This document shows positions 1-9,408 of a stretch of 43,783 nucleotides of DNA, piece by piece. Each line of letters starts with the position of its first letter. The first letter of the stretch is position 1. The notes beneath the pieces are model-generated. The model made no database searches and was not told the origin of the DNA. It saw only the letters and a program-made list of their open reading frames with translations. The DNA is from Sphingobium sp. (GTDB lineage: Bacteria > Pseudomonadota > Alphaproteobacteria > Sphingomonadales > Sphingomonadaceae). The stretch spans positions 1 to 43,783 of the forward strand of contig JAGIAA010000019.1 in NCBI GenBank assembly GCA_017745115.1. The letters run 5' to 3'. The position numbers were made by a program, and so were the translations under genes.

Positions 1-463
<463 letters not shown>

Positions 464-958
464 GTGACCCGTTTCGTCCTGCTCCCCGCACTTTTCGCCC
501 TGTCTCTCGCAGGATGCAGTCAGCCCAAGCCGGTCTATGTCGATGGCGCCTATGTCAGGCTGAGCCCGAATCCCGACAATCCGTCGGCGGGCTATTTGAC
601 GATCCATGGTGGTTCGATCCCCGTAACGCTGCGCGCGATCGAAACCGATGCCGCCGTCCGGCTCGAAATGCATGAAAGCATGACGCATGACGGCATGGCC
701 AGCATGGCCCCCATCGATACGGTCGATGTCCCCGCAGGATCGAAGGTGGAGTTCAAGCCCGGCGGCAGGCACATCATGCTCTGGCAGGTGAACCAGCAAG
801 CCATTGCCGCGGGCAAAGTCGAGTTCAAGCTGACGTTCTCGAACGGCGACCGCCTGCTCGTCGACGCCGTCATCCAGGGGCCCGGTGGCGAGCCCGTTGG
901 CGCCGGAACACCTGCACCGACCGCCGGCGCGGACGATGCGCATACCGAAGTTCATTGA
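464..958 (+). CDS. PCu(A)C-type periplasmic copper chaperone, lipoprotein
   Basis: This 164-residue protein begins with a lipoprotein signal (hydrophobic residues 4-16, lipobox LAGC with Cys18), so it is probably membrane-anchored in the periplasm. The family copper motif H(M)X10MX21HXM is perfect: His70, Met81, His103 and Met105 have exactly the right spacing. PCu(A)C proteins bind Cu(I) and help deliver copper to cytochrome c oxidase, usually with a Sco protein. No Sco or oxidase gene is adjacent. The start is a GTG at 464 with AAGAGG five bases upstream. The C-terminal 25 residues are a low-complexity Pro/Ala/Gly/Asp tail ending in His. Confidence 0.9.
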   Translation: MTRFVLLPALFALSLAGCSQPKPVYVDGAYVRLSPNPDNPSAGYLTIHGGSIPVTLRAIETDAAVRLEMHESMTHDGMASMAPIDTVDVPAGSKVEFKPGGRHIMLWQVNQQAIAAGKVEFKLTFSNGDRLLVDAVIQGPGGEPVGAGTPAPTAGADDAHTEVH

Positions 959-984
959 AGGATGGGATGGGCGCCTTGGCCCGA

Positions 985-1059
985 TGGTGGGCGCGGTAGG
1001 GATTGAACCTACGACCCCACCCGTGTGAAGGGTGTGCTCTACCACTGAGCTACGCGCCC
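985..1059 (-). tRNA. tRNA-Val (anticodon CAC)
   Basis: The minus strand folds into a 75-base cloverleaf. The acceptor stem GGGCGCG (1059-1053) pairs with CGCGCCC (995-989). The anticodon stem CACCC/GGGTG encloses the loop TTCACAC, giving anticodon CAC, which reads GTG valine codons. The T-arm carries GGTTCAATCCC. The discriminator A and the 3' CCA (987-985) are encoded in the DNA. Confidence 0.95.
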
Positions 1060-1150
1060 GACGACATATGTCGCGGAGGCGAGCGCTTTGACGAGAGAGC
1101 GCCGCCCTGTCAAGCGGGAGGCGCGTGTGCGCTCGCCTATTTGACCGATG

Positions 1151-1681
1151 CTATTTGGGCTGGTCGGGATACCAATATTTGACGTGGCAGGCCTCGCAGA
1201 CCTCATCGAGCCGTGCGGATGCATTGCCCAATGTCTTGGCGTCCTTGCTTGCCGCAGCCTTGAGGAAGCCGTCCGACACTTCGGCTAGCGCGCGGGCATG
1301 ATCGGCGAAGTCCTTCGGGTTGGCATCTATGAACGCCTGAATCTGCCTGGCAGTCGCCTGGCCCGGGGCGCCTTCGTCCTGCAGTTTCATGCCGGCGGGC
1401 GCGACAACCACCTTTGACGCGCTTGCGATCGAAGCAGCGGCGTTTTTCATCTTCTGCGCGGCGCCCGCGAGCTTGGCCCAATCGGCTGCAGTCAGCCGAG
1501 CCGAGGACGCATTGCCCTCGTCATCGAGCGCCTTGTTGCCCACATCCCAGAGAACCTGCGCTTGAGGCGCGACCGTCTCCTTCATCAGCGGAAGAAGGAA
1601 AACCTCCGAGCTTGCCGCGCGCGCCGCGGCCACGAAGACCAGAAGGCCGCCCAGCGCCACCCATCCATATTTCACGGTCAT
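1151..1681 (-). CDS. Cytochrome c'-like secreted haem protein
   Basis: This 176-residue protein has a Sec signal peptide (hydrophobic residues 6-20, likely cleavage after ARA) and a mostly alpha-helical mature part. It carries one c-type haem site, CEACH, at 162-166, only ten residues from the C terminus. A single CXXCH at the end of a helical bundle is the arrangement of cytochrome c', a periplasmic high-spin haem protein that binds gases such as NO and CO. The fold assignment is inferred from this layout and size; the physiological role cannot be read from the sequence. The ATG at 1681 has a GGGAGGA ribosome site. The gene follows, on the same strand, the coiled-coil gene at 1779-2504 with a 97-base gap. 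Confidence 0.75.
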   Translation of the reverse strand: MTVKYGWVALGGLLVFVAAARAASSEVFLLPLMKETVAPQAQVLWDVGNKALDDEGNASSARLTAADWAKLAGAAQKMKNAAASIASASKVVVAPAGMKLQDEGAPGQATARQIQAFIDANPKDFADHARALAEVSDGFLKAAASKDAKTLGNASARLDEVCEACHVKYWYPDQPK

Positions 1682-1778
1682 TCCTCCCTTTGCGCTGCTT
1701 CAGACGACATCCTGATGACAGTGGCACAGGCCAATCGCCTTGATCGAGCGCAAAGAGAGGAATTTGGTAGCCGAACCG

Positions 1779-2504
1779 TCAGCGGGTCACGGTTTGCGTG
1801 GTGACCGTCGTCGAGGTCCGTTCAGCCGACGCGATCACCGGGGCTTTCTTAGCCGGCGCCTTGCGTACGACCTTGGTCTTCACGGTTTTCTTGGCAGTGC
1901 TCGCGCGCGCAACCGGCTTGGTTTCGGTCGTCACGGTCGTTTCGACCTGAGCAGGCGCGGGGGTTTGGGCTGCAACGGTCTCAGCGACCGCGGCGCGAAC
2001 ATTCGCATTGTTTGCGCGAGCGTTGGCCTCCGCTGTCTGCTGCTGAGCAACGGCTGCATCGGCCTCCGCCGCTGCGCGCTTCGCTTCGGCTCGTTCCTTC
2101 TCTGCCTGGGCGGCAATGGCGACGCGCTGGGCTTCAGCGGCCTGGCGTTCGGCCTCGGCGCGTTGATTGTCCGCAGCTGCGGCGTCGGCTTCCTTACGCT
2201 TGGCGGCTTCGCCGAGTGCGGCCTCGGCAATGGCCGAAGCGCGGTTTGCGGCGGCGATGGAATCTTCCTTGCGGCCTGCGGCGAGGTCTTCCTTGGCAGT
2301 GTTCAGTTCGTGGCGAGCCTCGGCCTGGCGCTGCGGAAGCAGCGTTCCGACGCCAGCGGCGTCACCAGCCTGAATCTTGCCCTCAGCTGTTGCGATAGCG
2401 GCGCGGGCACGATCGGCCTTGCCTGCCGCATGAGCCGGCGTGCCGAGACCCAGAACGAGCGCAGCAGCCGCAACTGACGACGCGAACATTCTGTAGCGAG
2501 ACAT
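1779..2504 (-). CDS. Secreted Ala/Glu-rich coiled-coil protein, function unknown
   Basis: A signal peptide (cleavage likely after PAHA) is followed by about 140 residues rich in Ala, Glu, Lys and Arg in a heptad-like pattern, predicting a long helix or coiled coil. A C-terminal Thr/Val/Lys-rich tail has repeated TTVT and KKTVKTKVV-type segments. It resembles the DUF4398-type periplasmic or outer-membrane-associated helical proteins, but I cannot name a function. I place the start at 2504 rather than the in-frame ATG at 2525, because GAGGAGAAG sits just upstream of 2504 and the signal peptide then begins normally. The basic tail could contact peptidoglycan or a membrane surface; that is a guess. 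Confidence 0.7.
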   Translation of the reverse strand: MSRYRMFASSVAAAALVLGLGTPAHAAGKADRARAAIATAEGKIQAGDAAGVGTLLPQRQAEARHELNTAKEDLAAGRKEDSIAAANRASAIAEAALGEAAKRKEADAAAADNQRAEAERQAAEAQRVAIAAQAEKERAEAKRAAAEADAAVAQQQTAEANARANNANVRAAVAETVAAQTPAPAQVETTVTTETKPVARASTAKKTVKTKVVRKAPAKKAPVIASAERTSTTVTTQTVTR

Positions 2505-2672
2505 TGATCTTCTCCTCGTCTTCATTTCGCGACCGCTTCAACAACGTCCAGGTATCGCGAGCTGTTCCCGGAATATCGGCCGACACGCACTGGAACGGCG
2601 CGGCGTCAAGCTAGAAAAGACCGATTTTTTAAGGGGTTGATGAATGTCCAAAATGGCACGGAGGCAGGCCCG

Positions 2673-2701
2673 CTTGCGCCGCGTCTTCCAGACTCCCATA
2701 T
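2673..2701 (+). promoter_or_regulatory. Candidate sigma32 promoter of hslVU
   Basis: CTTG (2673-2676), an 18-base spacer and CCCATAT (2695-2701) resemble both the alphaproteobacterial and the E. coli heat-shock consensus. It sits immediately upstream of hslV, a standard RpoH target. If real, transcription starts near 2708, so translation must begin at 2709 or 2733, and the longer frame from 2640 is not used. Confidence 0.5.
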
Positions 2702-2708
2702 GCCGGCC

Positions 2709-3275
2709 ATGACAGCTTCCAACGACGCCGCCATGCCCGTCTGGCATGGCACCACCATTCTCTCGGTCCGCGCATCAGGCAAAGTCGTCGTCATTGGCGA
2801 CGGCCAGGTTTCGATGGGCCAGACCGTCATGAAACCCAATGCGCGCAAGGTCCGCCGCCTCCATGACGGCAGCGTGATCGGCGGCTTTGCCGGCGCGACG
2901 GCCGACGCCTTCACGCTGTTCGAACGCCTTGAAGGCAAGCTCGAGCGCCATGGCGGCCAGCTGATGCGGGCAGCAGTCGAGCTCGCCAAGGACTGGCGTA
3001 CCGACAAATATCTCCGCAACCTCGAGGCGATGATGATCGTTGCCGACAAGGAGACGACGCTTGTGATTACGGGCAATGGCGACGTGCTGGAGCCGAATGA
3101 CGGCATCGCGGCAATCGGATCGGGCGGCAACTACGCTCTCTCCGCCGCCCGCGCTCTGCAGGACTATGAGAAGGACGCCGAAACGCTGGCCCGCAAGGCC
3201 ATGAAAATCGCCGCCGATATCTGCGTCTACACCAACGAGAATGTGACGATCGAGACGCTGGATAGCGTGAGCTGA
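2709..3275 (+). CDS. hslV: ATP-dependent protease subunit HslV (ClpQ)
   Basis: HslV is the proteasome-like peptidase of the cytosolic HslVU complex. The translation contains [10 protein letters not shown], whose first Thr becomes the catalytic N-terminal nucleophile after propeptide removal, then [13 protein letters not shown] and the conserved [14 protein letters not shown]. From the nucleophile the mature chain is about 174 residues, normal for the family. The start is uncertain: 2640 has AAGGGG three bases upstream but would add about 38 residues before the catalytic Thr. ATG 2709 or 2733 gives a short propeptide as in relatives and agrees with the promoter at 2673-2701, but neither has a good ribosome site. 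I chose 2709. hslU follows after a 102-base gap that holds an inverted repeat. Confidence 0.93.
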   Translation: MTASNDAAMPVWHGTTILSVRASGKVVVIGDGQVSMGQTVMKPNARKVRRLHDGSVIGGFAGATADAFTLFERLEGKLERHGGQLMRAAVELAKDWRTDKYLRNLEAMMIVADKETTLVITGNGDVLEPNDGIAAIGSGGNYALSAARALQDYEKDAETLARKAMKIAADICVYTNENVTIETLDSVS

Positions 3276-3288
3276 TCGACTCCCCTCC

Positions 3289-3362
3289 CCGTTCATCTCG
3301 AGCGAAGTCGAGAGACGGATAACACAGCCTCAAAGTGTCTCGACTTCGCTCGACACGAACGG
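3289..3362. repeat. REPIN-like inverted pair, family 1 (GTGTCGAGCGAAGTCGAGAC type)
   Basis: Two copies of a roughly 28-base element face each other. The left copy (3289-3317) contains CTCGAGCGAAGTCGAGAG; the right copy (3335-3362) contains GTCTCGACTTCGCTCGACAC. Each copy is itself palindromic. The same family recurs at 17315-17383, so these are dispersed elements and not an operon-specific signal. Here the pair separates hslV from hslU and could form an mRNA hairpin between them. Confidence 0.8.
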
Positions 3363-3377
3363 ATCTGAAGTGAATTT

Positions 3378-4679
3378 ATGAACGACGCCCTCACCCCCAA
3401 AGCCATCGTCGCTGCGCTCGACGCGCACATCATCGGCCAGCAGGACGCCAAGCGCGCTGTTGCCGTCGCGCTGCGCAACCGCTGGCGCCGCCAGAAGCTC
3501 GCGCCCGAACTGCGCGATGAGGTGACGCCCAAGAATATCCTGATGATTGGCCCGACGGGCTGCGGCAAGACCGAGATCAGCCGCCGCCTTGCCAAGCTTG
3601 CCGACGCACCCTTCGTCAAGGTCGAGGCCACCAAGTTTACCGAGGTCGGCTACGTCGGCCGCGACGTCGAGCAGATCGTGCGCGACCTCGTCGAGGAATC
3701 GGTGCGTCTGGAACGCGAACGCCGCCGCGAATCCGTGCGCGAAGCCGCTCACGACGCCGCGATGACGCGCCTGCTCGATGCGCTGACCGGCAAGGAAGCC
3801 AGCGAAGCCACGCGCCTCTCCTTCCGCCAGAAGATCGAGGCGGGCCAGATGGACAATGTCGAGGTCGAAGTGGAAGTCACCGAAGCGCCCTCCATGCCCT
3901 TCGACGTGCCGGGCCAGAATGGCCAGATCGGCATGATCAACCTCTCCGATCTCATGGGCAAGGCGATGGGCGGGCCGCCGAAGAAGCGCCGCAAGCTACC
4001 GGTCTCGACCGCCCGCGCGCGGCTGCTCGAGGAAGAGCAGGACAAGCGCCTCGATCAGGACGATGTCGCCCGGGTTGCGGTCCAGTCGGCCGAGCAGACC
4101 GGGATCGTGTTCATCGACGAGATCGACAAGATCGCGGTCAGCGACGTTCGCGGTGGATCGGTCAGCCGCGAGGGCGTGCAGCGCGACCTGCTGCCGCTGA
4201 TCGAGGGCACCACCGTCTCAACCAAATATGGCCCGCTCAAGACCGACCATATCCTGTTCATCGCGAGCGGCGCCTTCCATGTTGCCAAGCCGAGCGATCT
4301 GCTGCCCGAGTTGCAGGGCCGTCTACCGATCCGCGTGGAGCTGAAGGGCCTCACCGAGGAGGATTTCGTCGCGATCCTTTCCGACACCAAGGCTTCGCTG
4401 CCGGAGCAATATGGCGCCCTGCTGGCCACCGAAGGCGTCACGATCACGCTTGAACCGGACGGGATCCGTGCGATTGCGAAGATCGCGGCTTCAGTGAACG
4501 AGCAGGTCGAGAATATCGGGGCACGCCGGCTGCAGACGGTAATGGAAAAGCTGCTCGAGGATGTGAGCTTCGAAGCGGATAGCCGCGCGGGCGAGACGAT
4601 CCGAATCGATGCGGCTTATGTCGACCGTCAGCTGTCCGGAATCGCGAAGAACACCGATCTCAGCAAATATATCCTCTAA
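3378..4679 (+). CDS. hslU: ATP-dependent protease ATPase subunit HslU (ClpY)
   Basis: This AAA+ unfoldase of 433 residues feeds substrates to HslV. Visible motifs are Walker [10 protein letters not shown] (58-66), the pore loop GYVG (91-94), Walker B IVFIDEID (243-250), and the C-terminal LSKYIL tail that docks into HslV and activates it. The intermediate I-domain lies between about 105 and 235 and is of ordinary length. The ATG at 3378 lies after TGAAGTGAATTT, a weak ribosome site. Transcription is probably shared with hslV from the heat-shock promoter upstream, with the REPIN-like pair in the intercistronic gap. Confidence 0.97.
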   Translation: MNDALTPKAIVAALDAHIIGQQDAKRAVAVALRNRWRRQKLAPELRDEVTPKNILMIGPTGCGKTEISRRLAKLADAPFVKVEATKFTEVGYVGRDVEQIVRDLVEESVRLERERRRESVREAAHDAAMTRLLDALTGKEASEATRLSFRQKIEAGQMDNVEVEVEVTEAPSMPFDVPGQNGQIGMINLSDLMGKAMGGPPKKRRKLPVSTARARLLEEEQDKRLDQDDVARVAVQSAEQTGIVFIDEIDKIAVSDVRGGSVSREGVQRDLLPLIEGTTVSTKYGPLKTDHILFIASGAFHVAKPSDLLPELQGRLPIRVELKGLTEEDFVAILSDTKASLPEQYGALLATEGVTITLEPDGIRAIAKIAASVNEQVENIGARRLQTVMEKLLEDVSFEADSRAGETIRIDAAYVDRQLSGIAKNTDLSKYIL

Positions 4680-4684
4680 ACTCA

Positions 4685-4753
4685 CTCGTCATTGCGAGCG
4701 GAATGGGCCGGCGTCTCCCTGGATTCCTTCAGGGCACCCCTCGCAATGACGAG
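4685..4753. repeat. Inverted repeat, family 2 (CTCGTCATTGCGAG)
   Basis: CTCGTCATTGCGAG (4685-4698) and its exact 14-base reverse complement (4740-4753) flank a 41-base spacer. It lies six bases past the hslU stop in the convergent gap with the TetR gene. It has the look of a bacterial REP-type element. A stem of this length could also protect the hslU mRNA 3' end or stop read-through, but there is no T-run. Confidence 0.8.
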
Positions 4754-4768
4754 AGTTTCACCAATCGC

Positions 4769-4853
4769 CGTCACCCTGAACCTGTTCCAGGGTCCGTCGC
4801 GCAATCGAGCACGCTGCTGTGCCAGATGGATGCTGAACCGAGTTCAGTATGAC
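4769..4853. repeat. Inverted repeat, family 3 (GTCAYCCTGAACTCGGTTC type)
   Basis: A left arm CGTCACCCTGAACCTGTTCC (from 4769) and a right arm ending AACCGAGTTCAGTATGACG (to 4853) form an imperfect inverted pair. The same element recurs at 24715-24790. It follows directly on the family 2 repeat, so two unrelated repeat families have collected in one convergent intergenic gap. Confidence 0.75.
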
Positions 4854-4878
4854 GAGGGCTTTTGATCAAGCGCCGAAG

Positions 4879-5502
4879 CTAGTCCAGCTCCAGCCTGGCG
4901 ACCGTCATGAACAGCTCTTCAAGCGTCGGCAGGAATTCGGGCTGGTCGACGCGCAGTGGCCCCGGGTCGTTCAACAGGGCGTTGTTGAGCACGCTGTTGA
5001 ATACCTGGATTGCCATGCCGAGCCGGTGCTGCTCGTCCTCGTCGAGCGGACGGCCGCGAAGGTCGCCAAGTTTGCTGAACAGCGCCTCGCGGCGGCGTCC
5101 GCCCATCACGCGGAACGGCTCCCAGAATTCGGCATTGTCCCATGACCGCTGGAGCGCGGCCCGCCAGAGATAGCGGTTTGCGCGAATGCGGTCGAACGCG
5201 TCCCGCAAATACCAGTCGATCAATTCACCTGCCGTCTGCGCGGGCGGCCAGCTGTTGAGCGACGTGTAGCTCGTCTCCAGCCACCGGTTGAGCAGCACGG
5301 TGAGGAAGTCGTCCTTGCTGCCGAAGCGCTGGTAGAAGACGCCGACGGAACGCCCCGCCTTCTTCGCGATGTCCGTGATCGATACGGACTCCCAGCTCTG
5401 GTTGCGGAGGATATCCCAACCCGCATCCACAAAACTCTGCCGAGTTTTGAAGCTGCGTGATTGCTGGGGCGTGGGGAGATCAAGCTCGATGACAGCCTTC
5501 AT
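4879..5502 (-). CDS. TetR-family transcriptional regulator
   Basis: This 207-residue protein has an N-terminal helix-turn-helix of TetR type: residues 18-65 include SITDIAKKAGRSVGVFYQRF followed by GSKDDFLTVLLNRW, the usual helix 2-3 and helix 4 pattern. The C-terminal 140 residues form the ligand-binding and dimer domain, with no recognisable ligand. The ATG at 5502 has GAGGGG seven bases upstream. It is transcribed divergently from the sulfatase gene across a 206-base gap, the usual arrangement for a local repressor, so the sulfatase is its most likely target. That is inference from position only. Confidence 0.9.
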   Translation of the reverse strand: MKAVIELDLPTPQQSRSFKTRQSFVDAGWDILRNQSWESVSITDIAKKAGRSVGVFYQRFGSKDDFLTVLLNRWLETSYTSLNSWPPAQTAGELIDWYLRDAFDRIRANRYLWRAALQRSWDNAEFWEPFRVMGGRRREALFSKLGDLRGRPLDEDEQHRLGMAIQVFNSVLNNALLNDPGPLRVDQPEFLPTLEELFMTVARLELD

Positions 5503-5665
5503 GACAAGCCCCTCTTATCGCCTCGGTTCGTCCAAGACTAGCCGGCATGAAACAGCGCCGTGCAAGCGAATTGGACCGCTCTCTCGCGCGCAGGGTGGAC
5601 CTATGCCTTGATATATTCCATCTCTAACATCGGCTTGTTGGATGTGAAAGTTCATTCATATTTTG

Positions 5666-5680
5666 AGGCGGAAGCCGCCT
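5666..5680. promoter_or_regulatory. Small dyad in the TetR/sulfatase gap, possible operator
   Basis: AGGCGG-AAG-CCGCCT is a perfect 6-bp inverted repeat 28 bases before the sulfatase start. It could be a TetR-type operator half-site pair or an mRNA hairpin. It is short and GC-rich, so chance is quite possible. A second weak dyad, AACA-N6-TGTT, lies near 5627-5640. Confidence 0.25.
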
Positions 5681-5708
5681 GAGACGAAGCCGAAGGGAGG
5701 ATTGCCGA

Positions 5709-7136
5709 ATGCCGATGACTCGCAGGGGTGTGCTTGGCGGCGCACTAGGCGCAGGTGCTGTGCTGATGTCCGAGAGCACGCTCGCGGCTGACGCACCGAA
5801 GGTCACTGGCGCGCGCCCGTCGAAACCCAACATCATCTACGTGATGGCCGACGACATGGGTTTCGCGGACCTCGGCTGCTACGGCAAGGCTTACCAGACG
5901 CCGAACATCGACCGGCTGGCTCATGACGGCATCAAGCTCACCCAGGCCTATGCCAACAGTGCCGTCTGCACAGCAACGCGCGTCGGCCTGATCACTGGCC
6001 GCTACCAGAACCGTCTGCGTGTCGGGCAGGAAGAGCCGCTCGGTGCAGCCGACAAGATCGGCCTCGATCCTGCCACGCCCACCATGCCGCGCTACATGCA
6101 AAAGCTTGGCTATCGCACCGTCCTGGTCGGCAAGTGGCATATGGGCGACCCGCCGAATTTCGGCCCGCTCAAGAGCGGCTATGACCGCTTCTTCGGCCTC
6201 TATGCCGGCGGCAAGGATTATTTCGTGCAGCCCCAGCGCCTTGGCAGCGCGCTGATCGACGGCGACAAGATGCTCGGCCAGCACCGCTACCTGACCGACG
6301 AGCTCGGCGACCGCGCGGTGCGCGAAATCAGCGAAGCGCAGAAGGACAATGTCCCGCTCTTCCTGAGCCTGCATTTCACGGCGCCGCACTGGCCCTGGGA
6401 AGGTCCGGAGGATCTCGCCATCGCGCAGGCCAACAAGGGCGCGCTGTTCCAGGACGAGAACGGCAATATCGACATCTACCAGAAGATGCTGACCTCGCTC
6501 GACGCGAATGTCGGCAAGGTGCTGCAAATCATCTCCGATCTCGGTCTCACCGGCGACACGATCGTCATCTTCACCAGCGATAACGGCGGCGAGCGCTATT
6601 CGAACGTCTGGCCGCTCACCGGCATGAAGACCGAGCTGCTCGAAGGCGGCATCCGCGTGCCCGTACTCGCGCGCTGGCCGGGACGCATCAAGCCGGGCAC
6701 GGTCTCCGATCAGGTTGCCATTTCGATGGACTGGATGCCGACCTTCATCGAGGCCGCGGGCGCGCCCAAGACCTTCGATGCGCCGACCGACGGCATGAGC
6801 ATCCTCCCGCAACTGACGGGGACCGGCCCGACCGTCAACCGCAAGCTCTTCTGGGAGTTTAAGGCCAATAGCCAGGCGGCCCATCGCGACGCCATCTGGA
6901 AATATCTGCGCCTCGCGGGGCACGAATATCTTTTCAATCTCGACTTCGACGTGCACGAGCGCGCCAATTTCTCGAAGAAGGAGCCCGCGCGGTTCGAGGC
7001 GATGAAGAAGGCGCATGCCGACTGGGCCGCGACCATGCTGCCCTATACTCCGGAAACAGCGTCCTACAATATCGTGGGCCAGGTGCCCGATCGTTATGCG
7101 CCGTTGAGCCCGGCTTCGCCCGTGCCCATGCAATAG
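5709..7136 (+). CDS. Cys-type sulfatase, Tat-exported
   Basis: This arylsulfatase-family hydrolase of 475 residues cleaves sulfate esters. The signature C-X-A-X-R is present as [12 protein letters not shown] (87-98); Cys87 would be converted to formylglycine by a formylglycine-generating enzyme, which is not in this window. Asp48-Asp49 (VMADDMG) are the expected metal ligands, and GKWHMG and SDNGG are further family motifs. The N terminus [18 protein letters not shown] is a twin-arginine signal, so the enzyme probably works in the periplasm. The start at 5709 has GGAGG eight bases upstream. Motif position +2 is Ala instead of the commoner Pro, which the family tolerates. The substrate is unknown. 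Confidence 0.9.
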   Translation: MPMTRRGVLGGALGAGAVLMSESTLAADAPKVTGARPSKPNIIYVMADDMGFADLGCYGKAYQTPNIDRLAHDGIKLTQAYANSAVCTATRVGLITGRYQNRLRVGQEEPLGAADKIGLDPATPTMPRYMQKLGYRTVLVGKWHMGDPPNFGPLKSGYDRFFGLYAGGKDYFVQPQRLGSALIDGDKMLGQHRYLTDELGDRAVREISEAQKDNVPLFLSLHFTAPHWPWEGPEDLAIAQANKGALFQDENGNIDIYQKMLTSLDANVGKVLQIISDLGLTGDTIVIFTSDNGGERYSNVWPLTGMKTELLEGGIRVPVLARWPGRIKPGTVSDQVAISMDWMPTFIEAAGAPKTFDAPTDGMSILPQLTGTGPTVNRKLFWEFKANSQAAHRDAIWKYLRLAGHEYLFNLDFDVHERANFSKKEPARFEAMKKAHADWAATMLPYTPETASYNIVGQVPDRYAPLSPASPVPMQ

Positions 7137-7165
7137 TTGCTGCGGCGCGATGCTTGATGGGCTAG

Positions 7166-7189
7166 CGGATGGCTGGAAACGGCCATCCG
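7166..7189. repeat. 8-bp hairpin before the enoyl-CoA hydratase gene
   Basis: CGGATGGC and GCCATCCG flank an 8-base loop. The 3' arm abuts the GGGAG ribosome site of the next gene, so if it folds in mRNA it could affect initiation. There is no T-run, so it is not an intrinsic terminator of the sulfatase gene. Confidence 0.35.
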
Positions 7190-7200
7190 GGAGCCTTGCC

Positions 7201-7977
7201 ATGAGCTACGAAACTCTTCTCGTCGAACAGCGCGGCGCCGTTACGCTGGTCACGCTCAATCGCCCGCAGGCGCTCAATGCGCTCAATGCACAGGTGCTTG
7301 CTGACTTCATCGCTGTCATGGCCGCCTATGAGGCGGATCCGAGCCAGCGCTGCCTCGTCCTGACCGGCAGCGAGAAGGCTTTTGCCGCCGGCGCCGACAT
7401 CAAGGAAATGGCGACGAAGTCAGCCGCAGAATTCTATGCGGACGACACCTTCTCCGACTGGACGAGCAAGGTCGTCGCCGCGCGCAAGCCATGGATCGCC
7501 GCGGTGGCCGGCTTTGCCTTGGGCGGAGGCTGCGAGCTGGCAATGATGGCCGACTTCATTCTCGCCGCTGACACGGCCAAGTTCGGCCAGCCCGAGATCA
7601 AGCTCGGCGTCGCGCCGGGCATGGGCGGATCCCAACGGCTTGCACGGGCAGTCGGCAAGGCCAAGGCGATGGAGATGTGCCTGACCGGCCGGATGATGGA
7701 CGCTGCCGAAGCCGAGCGCGCGGGGCTCGTGGCTCGGATCGTGCCGGCGGCGGACCTGATCGACGAAGCAGTCAAGATAGCAGAAGCCATCGCCGCAATG
7801 CCACCACTGGCCGCGATCGCCTGCAAGGAAATGGTCAATTCCGCCTTCGAGACGACGCTGGCCCAGGGTCTCGTCGGCGAGCGCCGGTTGTTCCAGCTCC
7901 TTGCCGCAACCGAGGACAAGGCCGAGGGTATGGCTGCCTTCGTGGAGAAGCGACCCGCCGTCTGGAAAGGGCGCTAG
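7201..7977 (+). CDS. Enoyl-CoA hydratase (crotonase family)
   Basis: This crotonase-fold enzyme of 258 residues is likely to hydrate trans-2-enoyl-CoA in beta-oxidation or degradation of aromatic or branched acids. The oxyanion-hole segments AAGADIKEM (62-70) and [13 protein letters not shown] are intact. Both catalytic glutamates are present, Glu112 in GGGCEL and Glu132 in GQPEIKLG, which supports true hydratase activity rather than another crotonase reaction. The start at 7201 ([10 protein letters not shown]) has GGGAG just upstream; an in-frame ATG at 7150 would add an unrelated leader. It lies alone between the sulfatase and the MATE gene, all on the plus strand, and could share a transcript with either. 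Confidence 0.92.
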   Translation: MSYETLLVEQRGAVTLVTLNRPQALNALNAQVLADFIAVMAAYEADPSQRCLVLTGSEKAFAAGADIKEMATKSAAEFYADDTFSDWTSKVVAARKPWIAAVAGFALGGGCELAMMADFILAADTAKFGQPEIKLGVAPGMGGSQRLARAVGKAKAMEMCLTGRMMDAAEAERAGLVARIVPAADLIDEAVKIAEAIAAMPPLAAIACKEMVNSAFETTLAQGLVGERRLFQLLAATEDKAEGMAAFVEKRPAVWKGR

Positions 7978-8028
7978 GCCCCTTCCCCACCTCGCGCACT
8001 GCCGTTAAGGGCTTGTTGGGGGGCATCG

Positions 8029-9408
8029 GTGAGCGGCAAAGGCGCCAAGGTAACGATGACGCAGGGACCGCTCGCCGGCATCCTGCTGCGCGTGGCGGCG
8101 CCGATCGCGCTCACCAATCTCGTCCAGTCGAGCTACGACATCGTCAACGCCCTCTGGGTCGGCCGGCTCGGCGAGCGGGCGATTGCAGCCGTCGCCGCGA
8201 GCGGCCCCCTGTTTTTCGTGTTAATCTCGCTTGGATCGGGTCTGGCCACCGCCGGCGCGGTGCTCATTGCCCAGTATGCGGGCGCAAAGCGTGTGGACAT
8301 GCTCGATCATGTCGCTGCGCAAACGCTGCTGATGGTTGGCATGGTTGCGCTCGCCTTCACGGCGATTGGCGCGACCGCCGTCGAACCGTTGCTGAGCCTG
8401 ATCGGCGTTTCGCCGGACATTCATGACGCTGCCCGCTCCTATCTTTACATCCGCTATGTCGGCATGATCCCCATGTTCGGCTTCATGGCGCTGCAGGCGA
8501 TGCTCAACGCGGTGGGCGAAGTGCGCTTTGCGATGCGGGTGCAGATTTCCGGGATCGTGCTCAATGCGCTGGCCGATCCGCTGCTGATCTTCGGATTCGG
8601 ACCGATACCGGCCATGGGTGTGAACGGCGCTGCCCTCGCAACGGTGCTTGTCCAGATCGGTGCGCTGTTGATCGGTCTGCATCACCTCCTCGCCGGGCAC
8701 TCAGCATTGCACTTGCGGCCACATCAGTTCCGGCCGGACTGGGCGCACATTCGGCGCGCGACGGGTCTTGGACTGCCCGCATCGATCGAGCAGGCGATCC
8801 GTACCTTCTCCTCGCTGTTGCTCATGGCGCTCGCGGCAAGCTTCGGCACCGACGGGTTGGCGGCCTATGGCGTCGGCACGCGGCCGCTCTTCTTCTGGTT
8901 CACACCGATGATCGGCCTCTCGATCGCTACGGCGGCCGTCGTGGGGCAGAATATCGGCGCTGGCCTGATCGACCGCGCCAATGCGGCGGCACGCATCTCG
9001 GCGACACTTGGTTTCGTCGGAATGAGCGTGATCGGTCTGGTCCACCTGCCCTTCGTTCATGCGATCATGACGGCGTTGGCGTCAGGCGCCCCAGAGGTGG
9101 CCGCGAGTGCGACGACCTTCGGCTACATCTACTTCCCGGTTCTGGGCATCGGTGCTGCGGGCCAGGCTCTGATGGGCACGTTCCGTGGCGCCGGGAGTAC
9201 TCGCCACTCAATGGTGATCGCCGTCGCGACACAATGGATCTTCCAGATGCCCTTCGCCTATACCGTGGCGCTGGGCACGCCTCTGGGCATTCGCGGCATC
9301 TGGTGGAGCTACACGTTCGCCACGATCGCCGGGTGCATCCTGTGCGTCATCTGGTACCGCTACGGGTCGTGGCGCAAGCAGCTGGTTCAGCCGGCAATCA
9401 ACTCATAG
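8029..9408 (+). CDS. MATE-family multidrug/metabolite efflux pump
   Basis: This integral membrane protein of 459 residues has about twelve hydrophobic segments in two six-helix halves. The family features are an N-terminal PLAGILLRVAAPIALTNLVQ stretch, the GRLGERAIAAVA segment after helix 1, and a second-half counterpart near GLPASIEQAIRTFSSLLL. MATE pumps export cationic drugs or metabolites using H+ or Na+ gradients; the substrate is not predictable. The start is a GTG at 8029 with a G-rich ribosome site, GGGGGG, six bases upstream. Its 3' end overlaps the convergent dioxygenase gene by 22 bases. Confidence 0.9.
   Translation: MSGKGAKVTMTQGPLAGILLRVAAPIALTNLVQSSYDIVNALWVGRLGERAIAAVAASGPLFFVLISLGSGLATAGAVLIAQYAGAKRVDMLDHVAAQTLLMVGMVALAFTAIGATAVEPLLSLIGVSPDIHDAARSYLYIRYVGMIPMFGFMALQAMLNAVGEVRFAMRVQISGIVLNALADPLLIFGFGPIPAMGVNGAALATVLVQIGALLIGLHHLLAGHSALHLRPHQFRPDWAHIRRATGLGLPASIEQAIRTFSSLLLMALAASFGTDGLAAYGVGTRPLFFWFTPMIGLSIATAAVVGQNIGAGLIDRANAAARISATLGFVGMSVIGLVHLPFVHAIMTALASGAPEVAASATTFGYIYFPVLGIGAAGQALMGTFRGAGSTRHSMVIAVATQWIFQMPFAYTVALGTPLGIRGIWWSYTFATIAGCILCVIWYRYGSWRKQLVQPAINS

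Noticed and set aside
4680..4878. Small RNA gene in the hslU-TetR gap
   Set aside because: The structure is explained by two dispersed repeat families; no promoter or terminator is visible.
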